Of a DNA stretch of 64,000 nucleotides, positions 34,437-42,875 are shown one piece after another (positions within the stretch are counted from its first letter, which is position 1; the number at the start of each line of letters is the position of its first letter). This DNA is from JANMDS01 sp031430575 (GTDB taxonomy: Bacteria; Pseudomonadota; Gammaproteobacteria; Burkholderiales; Casimicrobiaceae). The DNA lies in the NCBI GenBank assembly GCA_031430575.1, contig JANPBT010000031.1, positions 1 to 64,000 on the forward strand, in the 5' to 3' direction. Below the pieces are notes generated by a model that did not search any database, was not told where the DNA came from, and worked only from the letters and a program-made list of their open reading frames with translations. Made by a program: the position numbers and the translations under genes.

Positions 34437-34999
34437 TATTTTTTGACCGTTACTTTTTCGATGATGATTTGGGTTTTGGGAACGTTGCCGTTTGGATCGA
34501 CCGGCATTTCAGCAATTTTATCGATCACGTCCATGCCGGAGGTGACTTTGCCAAACACGGTGTAGCCCCAGCCATCGCGGCCGGGTGGATTCAAAAAATC
34601 GTTGTTGACTGTATTGATAAAAAATTGGGCCGTGCCGGAGTGCGGGTCACCGGTGCGCGCCATCGCGAGCGTGCCACGATCGTTTTTAACGCCTGCAGCC
34701 ATGTTGGCATCGCGTTCATGCGTCACGCCTGCCTTGGTCGGCTTTTGCTTCATATCCTTTGAAAACCCACCGCCCTGAACCATGAAGCCTTTAATGACAC
34801 GGTGAAATACTGTGCCCTCGTAAAACCCCGAGTTGACGTAGTTGACGAAATTTTCAACGTGTTTCGGCGCAGCCTTTTCGTTGAGTTCGATGACAACAGT
34901 GCCTAAATTAGTTTTCATTTCGACGACGGGGGACGCGAACGCTAGGCTTGTGCTCGCAACTGCTAGGGTGGTGATCAAAATCGTGCGTAAATTTTTCAT
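34436..34999 (-). CDS. ppiA: Periplasmic peptidyl-prolyl cis-trans isomerase (cyclophilin A)
   Basis: A 187-residue cyclophilin with a signal peptide (MKNLRTILITTLAVASTSLAFA), so it acts in the periplasm. Motifs: TVFHRVIKGFMVQGGG, SGTAQFFINTVNNDFL and VFGKVTSGMDVID. The ATG overlaps the preceding L,D-transpeptidase stop (ATGA). The tandem of periplasmic and cytoplasmic paralogues points to a local duplication. Confidence 0.92.
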   Translation of the reverse strand: MKNLRTILITTLAVASTSLAFASPVVEMKTNLGTVVIELNEKAAPKHVENFVNYVNSGFYEGTVFHRVIKGFMVQGGGFSKDMKQKPTKAGVTHERDANMAAGVKNDRGTLAMARTGDPHSGTAQFFINTVNNDFLNPPGRDGWGYTVFGKVTSGMDVIDKIAEMPVDPNGNVPKTQIIIEKVTVKK

Positions 35000-36381
35000 G
35001 CATTTCCTTCGTAAATAATTTTCCATTGCTTGCCGTCTCGTTGCCAGAACTGGCGCTTTTTGAGTGTCGTATCTGCCGAGTCGCTTTTATAACGCTGATC
35101 AAACATCACCATCACCGTCTCGCTTTCATTCGGAATTTGCGCAATCGTTAAGTTATCTAGTTTGACTGAAACGGAAGTTTTTTGCTCGGTCACCGAGCGT
35201 CGGGAGACCTCCCACGCTTCGCGCGAGCTTACTTTATCGCTAAAAAAATCGCTGGCGTAATGTGCCATATAGCGCGGGTGATTACGTGATTCCCAATCAA
35301 GCCGCCATTGCTCGAGTGATTTCCGCAGCGAAAGCTCCACATCTGAAACTTGCGCCGCAGGTATCCAGCGGATTGCATCGGCGATAGCAATTTGGGTTTG
35401 CCCAGGCTGGATGTAGGGCGTTAGTAGTTTTAAATCGTCGTTAGAGACGACGATGCAGCCATCGGAGGATCGAGGCGGGCGCACAAAACTTTCTTTTGGC
35501 ACGCCATGCAACCAAATGCCAGAGCCGTCGCGACCCGCGCGTTTATCGAGCACGTTTGGATAATCGAGTGCGAATGCGCCTTCACCATAAAAATCAGTCA
35601 GCTTGGTGCGATCAAGCTGGCTTTGCAGTAGGTAGACGCCGGTTGGCGTGCGTTTGTCGCCTTCTTTCGCTTTACCGCTGCCCGATTTACCGATCGTGGC
35701 GTAAACATCAAGCACACGCCGCGGCCCCATTGGCGCATTTTCGAGCACATAAAGACGCGAACGGGATGCGTCAACTGCCAGCGCGAAGCGTACCTGCGGC
35801 GCAAGTTGGACAAACATATCTGGCCTGCGACCGTCGATCGCCGGCTCGTTGAGCTTGGCGACGCGCGCTTCCAGCTCTTTCACGAGCTCGGCCATTTCGG
35901 GGCGTTGCCCTGATTTAGCGCCAACTACGGTTGGCTTACCCGCGCGCGTTTGCAAAATATCAGCGCGCAGAAGATGCGCAAGTTGATAGTTGGGTTGACG
36001 CAACAGTAATTTCGCCACCACCGCTTCTGCGCGGTTGAGCTCTCCTGCACGCAGTGCCAATACCGCATCTAGCAACATCGCTTCGGCGTCACTATGGGTG
36101 ACGGTTAAGCGCGGCGCGGATTGCGTCAATGCGATGGGGTTGATCACATCGTCTCGCATTGGATTAAGCGGGGCAATTTCTTGCGGCGACTGCGCCGCTC
36201 GTGCCCAGTGGGCGATGTCGCCATAACCCGGCACTATAGCCGCGATGGCAAGCGCTAAGAAAACAAGCCCTGCAACTTGCAGGGCTTTTTTAATCGCGTT
36301 TAACTGCCAAGCGGGCGAGGAAAACGCCCGTTCAGAATGCCGCAGTTCTTTGGGCAGTATGAACCGATCGTCCTCCTGCAT
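34996..36381 (-). CDS. L,D-transpeptidase with C-terminal SnoaL-like domain
   Basis: A 461-residue membrane-anchored peptidoglycan enzyme. One transmembrane helix (LQVAGLVFLALAIAAIVPG) is followed by a helical repeat region and a YkuD domain with IWLHGVPKESFVRPPRSSDGCIVVSNDDL (catalytic His and Cys). The last ~120 residues form an NTF2/SnoaL-like domain resembling the Cds6-type partner domain. YkuD enzymes make 3-3 cross-links or attach lipoproteins. Start at 36381 is preferred because its ATG overlaps the upstream TAA. Two repeat copies encode PAAQV (35350-35360) and LAPQV (35794-35804). A terminator-like hairpin lies in the helix codons (36265-36292). Confidence 0.85.
   Translation of the reverse strand: MQEDDRFILPKELRHSERAFSSPAWQLNAIKKALQVAGLVFLALAIAAIVPGYGDIAHWARAAQSPQEIAPLNPMRDDVINPIALTQSAPRLTVTHSDAEAMLLDAVLALRAGELNRAEAVVAKLLLRQPNYQLAHLLRADILQTRAGKPTVVGAKSGQRPEMAELVKELEARVAKLNEPAIDGRRPDMFVQLAPQVRFALAVDASRSRLYVLENAPMGPRRVLDVYATIGKSGSGKAKEGDKRTPTGVYLLQSQLDRTKLTDFYGEGAFALDYPNVLDKRAGRDGSGIWLHGVPKESFVRPPRSSDGCIVVSNDDLKLLTPYIQPGQTQIAIADAIRWIPAAQVSDVELSLRKSLEQWRLDWESRNHPRYMAHYASDFFSDKVSSREAWEVSRRSVTEQKTSVSVKLDNLTIAQIPNESETVMVMFDQRYKSDSADTTLKKRQFWQRDGKQWKIIYEGNA
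36265..36292 (+). terminator. Terminator-like hairpin inside the L,D-transpeptidase gene
   Basis: AAGCCCTGCAA-CTTGCAGGGCTT followed by TTTTAA is a near-perfect stem with a T run on the plus strand, antisense to the gene. On the sense strand the same stem is followed by TTGTTTTC. It could stop antisense transcription or cause polarity. Confidence 0.45.
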
Positions 36382-37586
36382 TAGCCGTTGCGTTCGCGCG
36401 TAATCTGCCATCCGGCTTTAGTTTTTGCCAACGTCAGGGTCTTACGTACAGCGTGGTCTTTAAGGCGATCAGAGTTGTAGGTTTGACGAAATTTCACTTC
36501 TGCCGTGCCATCGCCGGAAACGAGTACAACCGGATCGAGCACCTCAACTTTGATAAATGACGGCGACGCGACACGATCACGGCGCTCGGCTTCCCACGCA
36601 CGCCGAGATTTACCGCCGTCGACCTTGAAATCGGGCGCGTAGGCGGCGATATAGCCTTCCGCATCGCGGCTACTCCAAACTTTCGCCCAGTTGCGCACAG
36701 CAGCCAACACGCTTTCGTTTTCGTTGACCGAAACTACCGCACTTGCAGTTGCGGGGCTCACCGGTGGCGTGGCTTTGCTCGGAAGTGATGTCGCTGGCAC
36801 GCTGCCGGCAGTCGTTAATGCGACTGCCTTGGCTGCTGGCGTCGCGCTCGGAGCGACAGGCATGGCCAACATTGGTGCAGGGGCAACCGCTGCTGCTGTG
36901 GTCGTTTGCAGTGCGGGTGCTGGATTGAGGGCAACCATTTTTGCAACCTCCGGCGCTTTGACCGACTCAACGCGCGGCGCAATCGTCGGCGGCGTAGCCG
37001 AGGCAATTTTGGATGCATCAGGGCGCTGCGCTGCTTTTGGTTGCGTTGAAAATAAATCTCTGATCAGCCCGAGCTTGCCTTGCACGCCGGAATTGCCCTT
37101 ATCAAGCTGCAATGCCCGATCATAGGCTTGGCTTGCAAGTTTGGCGTAGACATCGCCTAAATTTTCGTGCGCAGTTGAATAGCTCGGGTGTGTTTGTATT
37201 GCGAGTTCTAATGCGGTGCGGGCTTTTTCAAATTGCCCTTTCGATGCGTAGAGCACCGCGAGATTGTTGTAAGGCTCGGGCAATTCTGGATTGTCTTCGG
37301 TGATAGACTGGAAAATTGCAATCGCATCGTTAGTTTTGCCAAGCTCAGTGAGCGAAACCCCTTTGAGAAAGCGGGCCAGGGCATCTTTTGGCTTGCTTAC
37401 CAAAACGGTATTGGCTTTATCGACCGCGGCTTGAAATTGCCCGGCGCGCACAAGCCGACTCACCTCCTGAACATCGGGAGAGGAATTGGTCGTGCCTTGC
37501 GCGAGTGCAGTTGCACTGCTGATAAGTACGCTCGATACAAACAGCGCTTTGCAGAAAATTGCGATTGGACGAACCATAAATTTCAT
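36381..37586 (-). CDS. TPR-repeat exported protein with C-terminal SnoaL-like domain
   Basis: A 401-residue exported protein. A signal peptide (LFVSSVLISSATALAQ) is followed by about four TPR units (residues ~35-170, for example LAVLYASKGQFEKARTALE), a long Ala/Pro/Thr-rich linker (~190-285), and a C-terminal NTF2/SnoaL-like domain (NWAKVWSSRDAEGYIAAYAPDF...). The last domain resembles the one ending the next gene product, so the two probably interact or arose by domain duplication. It may scaffold the L,D-transpeptidase. Function is inferred. Confidence 0.75.
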   Translation of the reverse strand: MKFMVRPIAIFCKALFVSSVLISSATALAQGTTNSSPDVQEVSRLVRAGQFQAAVDKANTVLVSKPKDALARFLKGVSLTELGKTNDAIAIFQSITEDNPELPEPYNNLAVLYASKGQFEKARTALELAIQTHPSYSTAHENLGDVYAKLASQAYDRALQLDKGNSGVQGKLGLIRDLFSTQPKAAQRPDASKIASATPPTIAPRVESVKAPEVAKMVALNPAPALQTTTAAAVAPAPMLAMPVAPSATPAAKAVALTTAGSVPATSLPSKATPPVSPATASAVVSVNENESVLAAVRNWAKVWSSRDAEGYIAAYAPDFKVDGGKSRRAWEAERRDRVASPSFIKVEVLDPVVLVSGDGTAEVKFRQTYNSDRLKDHAVRKTLTLAKTKAGWQITRERNG

Positions 37587-37667
37587 AGCGGAAAGTGCGC
37601 AAAAACTCAAAGACGAAAGTGTAGCGTAATAAGCTTAAAAATGATGCAAACGGCGTAACATCTTGGG

Positions 37668-38951
37668 ATGACGACATCTCCCGCTTCGCGCCGCGAAATC
37701 TTCGCTTGGGCGCTTTACGATTTTGCGAACTCCGGTTACACAACGGTTGTGCTCACCGCAGTCTTTAATGCGTACTTCGTTTCGGTCATCGCCGGCGGCG
37801 CGCAGTGGGGAACATTCGCGTGGACGTTTACGCTCTCTATCTCCTATGCCATCGTAATGATCTTGGGGCCTTGGCTCGGCGCTTGGGCAGATTCACGCGC
37901 CCAAAAAAAGCGAGGCTTGGCATGGGCGACGGCCGTTTGCACGCTTGCAACCGCCCTTTTGGCAACCACGGGGCCCAACGGATTGCTCTGGGCAGCACTC
38001 TTGGTAATTTGCAGTAATGTGGCATATGCGTTGGGTGAAAACTTTTGCGCTGGGTTTCTGCCGGAATTGGCGCAAGGCAAAGATATTGCGAAAGTCTCAG
38101 CGTTTGGTTGGTCGATAGGCTATTTGGGCGGATTACTCGCGTTGGGAATCAGTTTGGCGTTGGTTCAAGGGTTGCGTGCTCGAGGTGCGGATGCGCAAGG
38201 GTATGTTGGCGCGGCGATGGTTGCCGTAGCGGCGCTCTATGCGCTCGCCGCGTTGCCGATGCTCTTTTTTGTACGCGAGCGCTCGCAACCCACCGGGCGC
38301 GCGCCGACGTTTAGCGCGTTAATCGCGCATTTGAAATCCAGTTTGCAAACCGTGCGCAGCTACACCGAGTTACAGCGATTTATGGTTTGCGCGCTTTTCT
38401 ATCAGGCTGGCGTGGCTGTCGTCATCACCCTAGCCGCGGTTTATGCCGAGGCTGCGCTTGGCTTTAAAACCGAAGATACGATCAAGATGCTGATTGTGGT
38501 CAATGTCACCGCTGCAATCGGTGCCGCCTTGTTTGGCGTGCTGCAAGATCGCTTTGGTCATCGCCAAACCATCGCGTTTGTGCTGATGATTTGGCTTCTC
38601 GGCATCAGTGTGCTCGCCCTAAAAACCGATCGGGTTGGATTTTGGATTGCTGCAAATTTGGCAGGCATCGCCCTCGGGGCGTGTCAGTCAGGCGGGCGGG
38701 CGCTCGTGGGCTATCTCGCGCCGCCAGATCGGCTTGCGGAGTTTTATGGGGTTTGGGGCATGTATACCCGCGGCGCAGCCATTTTGGGCCCGCTCACCTA
38801 TGGCGCAATCACCTGGGCCACGGGCGGTAATCACCGGCTGGCAATGCTGTTAACGGGCGGATTTTTTATCGTTGCGTTCGTCTTATTGCGTCGGGTCGAT
38901 GTTGAGGCGGGGCGGGCACGCATTTCCTCGCCAACGGTATCCAGCCGATAA
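37668..38951 (+). CDS. UMF1 (Atg22-like) family MFS transporter
   Basis: A 427-residue 12-helix transporter. The N-terminus REIFAWALYDFANSGYTTVV is the UMF1 hallmark, and GWSIGYLGGLLALG and YFGVWGMYTR-like text (FYGVWGMYTRGAAILGPL) recur in the family. Substrates of bacterial members are uncertain; amino acid or other metabolite efflux has been proposed. It is divergent from the TPR-protein gene, with 81 bp between starts. A degenerate repeat copy is at 38769-38779. Confidence 0.85.
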   Translation: MTTSPASRREIFAWALYDFANSGYTTVVLTAVFNAYFVSVIAGGAQWGTFAWTFTLSISYAIVMILGPWLGAWADSRAQKKRGLAWATAVCTLATALLATTGPNGLLWAALLVICSNVAYALGENFCAGFLPELAQGKDIAKVSAFGWSIGYLGGLLALGISLALVQGLRARGADAQGYVGAAMVAVAALYALAALPMLFFVRERSQPTGRAPTFSALIAHLKSSLQTVRSYTELQRFMVCALFYQAGVAVVITLAAVYAEAALGFKTEDTIKMLIVVNVTAAIGAALFGVLQDRFGHRQTIAFVLMIWLLGISVLALKTDRVGFWIAANLAGIALGACQSGGRALVGYLAPPDRLAEFYGVWGMYTRGAAILGPLTYGAITWATGGNHRLAMLLTGGFFIVAFVLLRRVDVEAGRARISSPTVSSR

Positions 38952-39019
38952 ACGGTAGTCCTCCAATGTCCAATATGGGTCGTCCTGCAACGGCATACGC
39001 GCGTTTGAGACTTTAACGA

Positions 39020-39037
39020 CGCGGAGCAGACTCCGCG
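39020..39037. repeat. Small inverted repeat before a short gene
   Basis: CGCGGAG-CAGA-CTCCGCG forms a 7-bp stem, 21 bp upstream of the ATG at 39058, and could affect translation. The rest of 38952-39057 shows only an AAAGGA ribosome-binding site. Confidence 0.4.
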
Positions 39038-39057
39038 ATGTGGAAAGGACTCCGATC

Positions 39058-39267
39058 ATGGCTGAACGTAAATCACAACCAACGAAGCCCGCAGCGCTCG
39101 CGCGTCGCGTGCCCTTGAGCGTTACCGGAGTCACGCCCGCACTGCGCAACCCGCTGGTACCTGCCGCGCAACTCCGGCGCGCCGGCGCGCACGGGCGCGG
39201 CAAAGGCGGCGTTCGCGCTTATCGCAAGCGCGAATTAGCTGAGATGCTCTGGCGCGAAGCTGAGTAG
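39058..39267 (+). CDS. Small basic hypothetical protein
   Basis: A 69-residue Arg-rich protein (MAERKSQPTKPAALARRVP..., then LRRAGAHGRGKGGVRAYRKR). I recognise no family beyond a general likeness to short basic proteins of Burkholderiales. An AAAGGA Shine-Dalgarno lies 9 bp before the ATG and a dispersed repeat follows the stop by 13 bp, as after many real genes here. Function unknown. Confidence 0.55.
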   Translation: MAERKSQPTKPAALARRVPLSVTGVTPALRNPLVPAAQLRRAGAHGRGKGGVRAYRKRELAEMLWREAE

Positions 39268-39280
39268 GCGCTCGCTTGCT

Positions 39281-39304
39281 CATACCTGCGGCGCAGATTT
39301 AGCC
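39281..39304 (+). repeat. Single dispersed-repeat copy
   Basis: CATACCTGCGGCGCAGATTT (core 39286-39296) followed by AGCC, between the small basic gene and the rplU promoter. Confidence 0.87.
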
Positions 39305-39334
39305 ATCGGCGGGCTGTTTTTAGCCTCGATTTGC

Positions 39335-39362
39335 TTGACGAAATGAACTAAATCGGTTTAAA
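39335..39362 (+). promoter_or_regulatory. rplU-rpmA promoter
   Basis: TTGACG (39335-39340) and TTTAAA (39357-39362) are spaced by 16 bp. The leader then contains CTCTCT...AGAGAG arms (39371-39396), a small stem that could serve in ribosomal-protein autoregulation. Confidence 0.55.
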
Positions 39363-39457
39363 CTGGAAGGCTCTCTATGTGATTTTCACGAAGAGAGCGG
39401 CTTGGGTTTTAATAGATTTTGAGTCGCCTTTCCATCCCCGATTTGAGGATTCCTTCC

Positions 39458-40156
39458 ATGTATGCGGTCGTAAAAACTGGCGGTAAGCAATATAAAGTTG
39501 CTGCTGGTGAAAAACTTAAAGTAGAACAGATACCTGCAGACATTGGCGCAACGGTGGTGCTTGATCACGTCTTACTCGTCCAAGCGGCGAGCGGTACGTC
39601 GGTCGGTGCTCCTTTGGTAGCTGGTGCAGCAGTTCATGCAACTGTAGTGGCGCAAGGTCGCCACGACAAAGTGAAAATTTTCAAGATGCGTCGCCGTAAG
39701 CACTACCAAAAGCGGCAAGGCCATCGCCAAAATTACACTGAATTGTTCATCGCAACGATTCTAGGAGCCGGTGGCGCATTGGTTGCCGAGGCAACCCCAG
39801 CAGCGCCTTACGTGCCTGGCACGGTTGTCGCAGCAGCAGCCCCAGCAGCAAAAGCAGCAGCGGGTCGCAGCAAAAAAGTCATGGGCAAAAATAAAGCCGG
39901 TGAAGATGATCTTGAGATCGTTGAAGGCATTGGCCCCAAGATCGCAGGCTTGCTTCGCGCTGGCGGGATCACGACATTTGCTCAGCTTACCGCTGCGCCA
40001 GTCGATAAGATCAAAGAAATTTTGCATCACGCAGGTGGTAATTTCGCCTCGCATGACCCAACCACTTGGGGCGAGCAAGCTAAATTGGCCGATGCAGGCA
40101 GCTGGGATGCGCTCAAGACGTTGCAAGACGCGCTCAATGGCGGCAAAGTTAACTAA
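39458..40156 (+). CDS. rplU: Ribosomal protein L21 fused to a helix-hairpin-helix domain
   Basis: A 232-residue protein, more than twice the usual length. Residues 1-103 are a normal L21 ([20 protein letters not shown]..., [20 protein letters not shown]). An Ala-rich linker then leads to about 80 residues with [20 protein letters not shown], a helix-hairpin-helix of the type in DUF4332-like domains, then [31 protein letters not shown]21 binds 23S rRNA; the extra domain may bind RNA or DNA. Start is fixed by homology, with GAGG upstream. It is followed by rpmA after 18 bp. Confidence 0.93.
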   Translation: MYAVVKTGGKQYKVAAGEKLKVEQIPADIGATVVLDHVLLVQAASGTSVGAPLVAGAAVHATVVAQGRHDKVKIFKMRRRKHYQKRQGHRQNYTELFIATILGAGGALVAEATPAAPYVPGTVVAAAAPAAKAAAGRSKKVMGKNKAGEDDLEIVEGIGPKIAGLLRAGGITTFAQLTAAPVDKIKEILHHAGGNFASHDPTTWGEQAKLADAGSWDALKTLQDALNGGKVN

Positions 40157-40174
40157 AGAAGGAGAAAACACACC

Positions 40175-40462
40175 ATGGCACATAAAAAAGGCGGTGGATC
40201 AACCCGTAACGGTCGTGATTCCGAATCAAAACGCTTGGGCGTTAAAGCCTACGGCGGCGAGCTTATCAATGCGGGCAGCATCATCGTTCGCCAGCGTGGC
40301 ACGAAAGTGCATCCTGGCACCAATGTTGGTATCGGCAAAGATCACACGCTTTTCGCGTTGGTCGTCGGCCGCGTGAAGTTTGCCGTTAAGGGCCCGCTGA
40401 GCCGTACCACTGTAAGCATTGAGCCGATTGCTGTACAAGCGGCTGTACAAGCGGCTGCCTAA
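40175..40462 (+). CDS. rpmA: Ribosomal protein L27
   Basis: A 95-residue L27 ([43 protein letters not shown]...). L27 reaches the peptidyl-transferase centre through its N-terminus. AGGAGA lies just upstream. The C-terminus is extended by VQAAVQAAA, encoded by a 12-bp tandem repeat that runs on past the stop codon. Unlike most bacteria, no obgE follows; the next gene is convergent lptG. Confidence 0.95.
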   Translation: MAHKKGGGSTRNGRDSESKRLGVKAYGGELINAGSIIVRQRGTKVHPGTNVGIGKDHTLFALVVGRVKFAVKGPLSRTTVSIEPIAVQAAVQAAA

Positions 40463-40489
40463 GCGGCTGCATCAGCGGCTGCGCAAGCG
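40430..40489 (+). repeat. Five tandem 12-bp units across the rpmA stop codon
   Basis: Units GCTGTACAAGCG (twice, identical), GCTGCCTAAGCG, GCTGCATCAGCG and GCTGCGCAAGCG follow head to tail. The stop codon TAA lies in the third. The first two encode AVQA twice at the L27 C-terminus. Confidence 0.92.
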
Positions 40490-40520
40490 TTAGGCTTTCG
40501 TTTAGCGCTCAAAATGGCTT

Positions 40521-40544
40521 AATACCTGCGGCGCAGATTTAGCC
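40521..40544 (+). repeat. Single dispersed-repeat copy
   Basis: AATACCTGCGGCGCAGATTT (core 40526-40536) followed by AGCC, 58 bp after the rpmA stop and before the terminator. Confidence 0.87.
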
Positions 40545-40567
40545 TGTTTTGATGCGTTGTAATAAAA

Positions 40568-40594
40568 GAAAACCCGCACTAGCGGGTTTTTTTA
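40568..40594. terminator. Rho-independent terminator, bidirectional
   Basis: GAAAACCCGC-ACTA-GCGGGTTTTTTT has a 7-8 bp GC stem with an A run before and a T run after. It separates the convergent rplU-rpmA and lptF-lptG operons. Confidence 0.88.
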
Positions 40595-40613
40595 TAGGTG
40601 CGCTACGCGTCAA

Positions 40614-41693
40614 TCAGCGCTTTTCAACGCGGTAGATCATCACGATGGTGAGCGTGAGATACATCGCGTAGGGCAAGAGCGACGCCAGCGCCGGCGGCCA
40701 ATCATAAAGTAGCCCAAGAAACGAAAATAAGCGGTTCAAAATAATAAATACCAAGCCAAGCAAGATGCCGACAAAGACCCGCAGGCCAACGCCGCCAGCT
40801 CGGCGCGATACTTGCGAAAACGGCAGCGCCAAAATGATGAGAACGACGCACGCTAATGGATACAAAATCTTGCCCCAAAGGGCGGCTTCAAAGCGGTTGG
40901 ATTTTTGATTGTTGCGTTGCAGATGATTGGTGTATTCCCAAAGCGCCGAGGCCGTGAGTCGATCAGGTTGCAACTGCAAGACGTTCATCACGTTTGGCGT
41001 GAGCGCTGTTTTCCAGGATACCTGCGGCGCAGATTCGGAGGTGATCCGCTCGGGGGCAAAGCGCATTTTTGAAACGTTGGTTAACTTCCAGCTCTCATCA
41101 TCGAGATGCACCGCGCTTTGCGCTCGCGTCAAATCGATCAAACGACCTTCGGTGTCGAACGTAAAAATGCGGACATCGGCAAGCGATTTATCGGGCATGA
41201 CGTTACCGATATTAATAAACGTTTTGCCTTCGCGAAACCAAAAGCCAGATTTAAAGCGCTGCGCTTGGCTTTGGGCTTTGCCCACGCCAGCATAAGCGCG
41301 CGCGCGCTGCGCGAGGGTCTCGGCGGCAGGCACGGCAAACTCGGCAATCAAAAAGCCAACGACAGCGAGGCAGATGCCGACCGAGGCCAGTGGCAAGATG
41401 ATCTGCCAAACGCTCGCGCCTGAAGCCCGCATGACTGTGTATTCAGAATTTGCGCTCAATTGCGACAATGCAAAAAGGCTACCGAGTAGAGCGGCGACGG
41501 GGAGCAGTAAATACGAATTTGCAGGAATATTAGCCACACCGATGAGCAGTGTTTTGAGTGTGCCAAGCCGTGATTGGGCGTCGCCCAACTCGTTGGCAAG
41601 CTCAATGACCAGAAATAGCATCAGCAGCGCGCAAAGCACGAGCAGCGTGCTCGAGAGCACCTCTTTAACGAGGTAACGGCGCAGGGTTTTCAT
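40614..41693 (-). CDS. lptG: LPS export ABC transporter permease LptG
   Basis: A 359-residue YjgP/YjgQ-family permease with three N-terminal helices (LRRYLVKEVLSSTLLVLCALLMLFLVIELANEL), a periplasmic beta-jellyroll domain and three C-terminal helices (GILLGLVFIILNRLFSFLG). With LptF and LptB it extracts lipopolysaccharide from the inner membrane. A repeat (core 41022-41032) encodes SAPQV in the periplasmic domain. It overlaps the lptF end by 29 bp. Confidence 0.92.
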   Translation of the reverse strand: MKTLRRYLVKEVLSSTLLVLCALLMLFLVIELANELGDAQSRLGTLKTLLIGVANIPANSYLLLPVAALLGSLFALSQLSANSEYTVMRASGASVWQIILPLASVGICLAVVGFLIAEFAVPAAETLAQRARAYAGVGKAQSQAQRFKSGFWFREGKTFINIGNVMPDKSLADVRIFTFDTEGRLIDLTRAQSAVHLDDESWKLTNVSKMRFAPERITSESAPQVSWKTALTPNVMNVLQLQPDRLTASALWEYTNHLQRNNQKSNRFEAALWGKILYPLACVVLIILALPFSQVSRRAGGVGLRVFVGILLGLVFIILNRLFSFLGLLYDWPPALASLLPYAMYLTLTIVMIYRVEKR

Positions 41694-42786
41694 TGCGTTG
41701 CCAAAAGCGGACGTATTTCCAGAAAGTAGCGCCTTGATAGCGGCGATAAAAAAGCAACATCACGCAAGCCAGCGCGAATCCATGCAGCAAGACCAGGGCG
41801 ACGATCCAATGCATGCGCCCGAGTTGCACTTGCGCTTGCACGACATTCATCAGCTGAAAGTAGATAAAGAAGAGCAACCCGCCCAAAGCGAGATTGTACG
41901 AGCGGCCCATGCGCGGATTCACGTAAGCGAGCGGCATCGCGGCCAGCACCATGACCAACCCAGCCAGCGGGGTAGAAAATCGCCAAAATAACTCACCACC
42001 CGCTAGCGCGGTGTTTTCAGATAGCAAAGTCAAGGTTTCGCGCGCATTTTCTTTCGGTGTAAATGCGGTAACGCCTGGCATATCGATCCGCAAGCCATAG
42101 CGCTCAAAATCAACAATATCAAAAGCACTTTTTGCAGGCTGATTGGCGACGTAGCGCCGCCCTTCTTCCAAGATCAAATAGCGATCACCGTCTTTGTCTT
42201 CGTATAAAAAGCCTTTTTTTGCGACAACCGTTTCGCTGCGATCCGGCAGATCTCGATTGATGAAGATGTTTTCGAGGCGGCCGTCAATGATATTGAGCTT
42301 CTCAACAAAATGGATGCGCGAATCGCGTCGGGCTTCTTGGAAGAGCCCCGGGGTCACAGCCGCAAGCTCATCTCGGGAATCGAGTAGCCGCTGATACTGC
42401 TGGCGCTTGGCAATTGACCACGGCGAAAGCGCGAGCGAAAGCACTCCTGCGAGCGCAATTAACGGCAGCGCAAATTGCAGCACAGGGCGGATCCACCCGA
42501 CCAAGCTTTGCCCCGAGCTCATCCAAACCACCATTTCGCTATCGCGCCACGCCCGTGAAAGGGTTAGCAAAATCGTAATAAATAACGTGACCGAAAGCAA
42601 AAGCGGCATCTGCTGCAGCGCGGTGAAGGCCAGCATGCCCAAAACGCCGTCGATCGGTAGCGTCCCCGCAGCGGCGGCGCCCAGCAGTTTGACTAAGATT
42701 TGGGTAAAAATAATCGCGAGCAACACGATAAACGTGAGCACAGCGTTTACGGTAAGTTCGCGCATTAACGCGCGGCGAAAAATCAT
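41665..42786 (-). CDS. lptF: LPS export ABC transporter permease LptF
   Basis: A 373-residue permease of the YjgP/YjgQ family: MIFRRALMRELTVNAVLTFIVLLAIIFTQILVKLLG at the start, a periplasmic domain with ENIFINRDLPDRSETVVAKKG, and C-terminal helices including PLAYVNPRMGRSYNLALGGLLFFIYF. It pairs with LptG. It is divergent from pepA, a common betaproteobacterial arrangement. No dispersed-repeat copy lies within. Confidence 0.94.
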   Translation of the reverse strand: MIFRRALMRELTVNAVLTFIVLLAIIFTQILVKLLGAAAAGTLPIDGVLGMLAFTALQQMPLLLSVTLFITILLTLSRAWRDSEMVVWMSSGQSLVGWIRPVLQFALPLIALAGVLSLALSPWSIAKRQQYQRLLDSRDELAAVTPGLFQEARRDSRIHFVEKLNIIDGRLENIFINRDLPDRSETVVAKKGFLYEDKDGDRYLILEEGRRYVANQPAKSAFDIVDFERYGLRIDMPGVTAFTPKENARETLTLLSENTALAGGELFWRFSTPLAGLVMVLAAMPLAYVNPRMGRSYNLALGGLLFFIYFQLMNVVQAQVQLGRMHWIVALVLLHGFALACVMLLFYRRYQGATFWKYVRFWQRNENPAPLPR

Positions 42787-42875
42787 AAGCCCTTAACTGC
42801 GCCGCCGGTTGCGGAGCGAGTAGTGAAATAATGCACACTTCAATGATGACTTTCTTACACGAAGGCAAGAAACCA

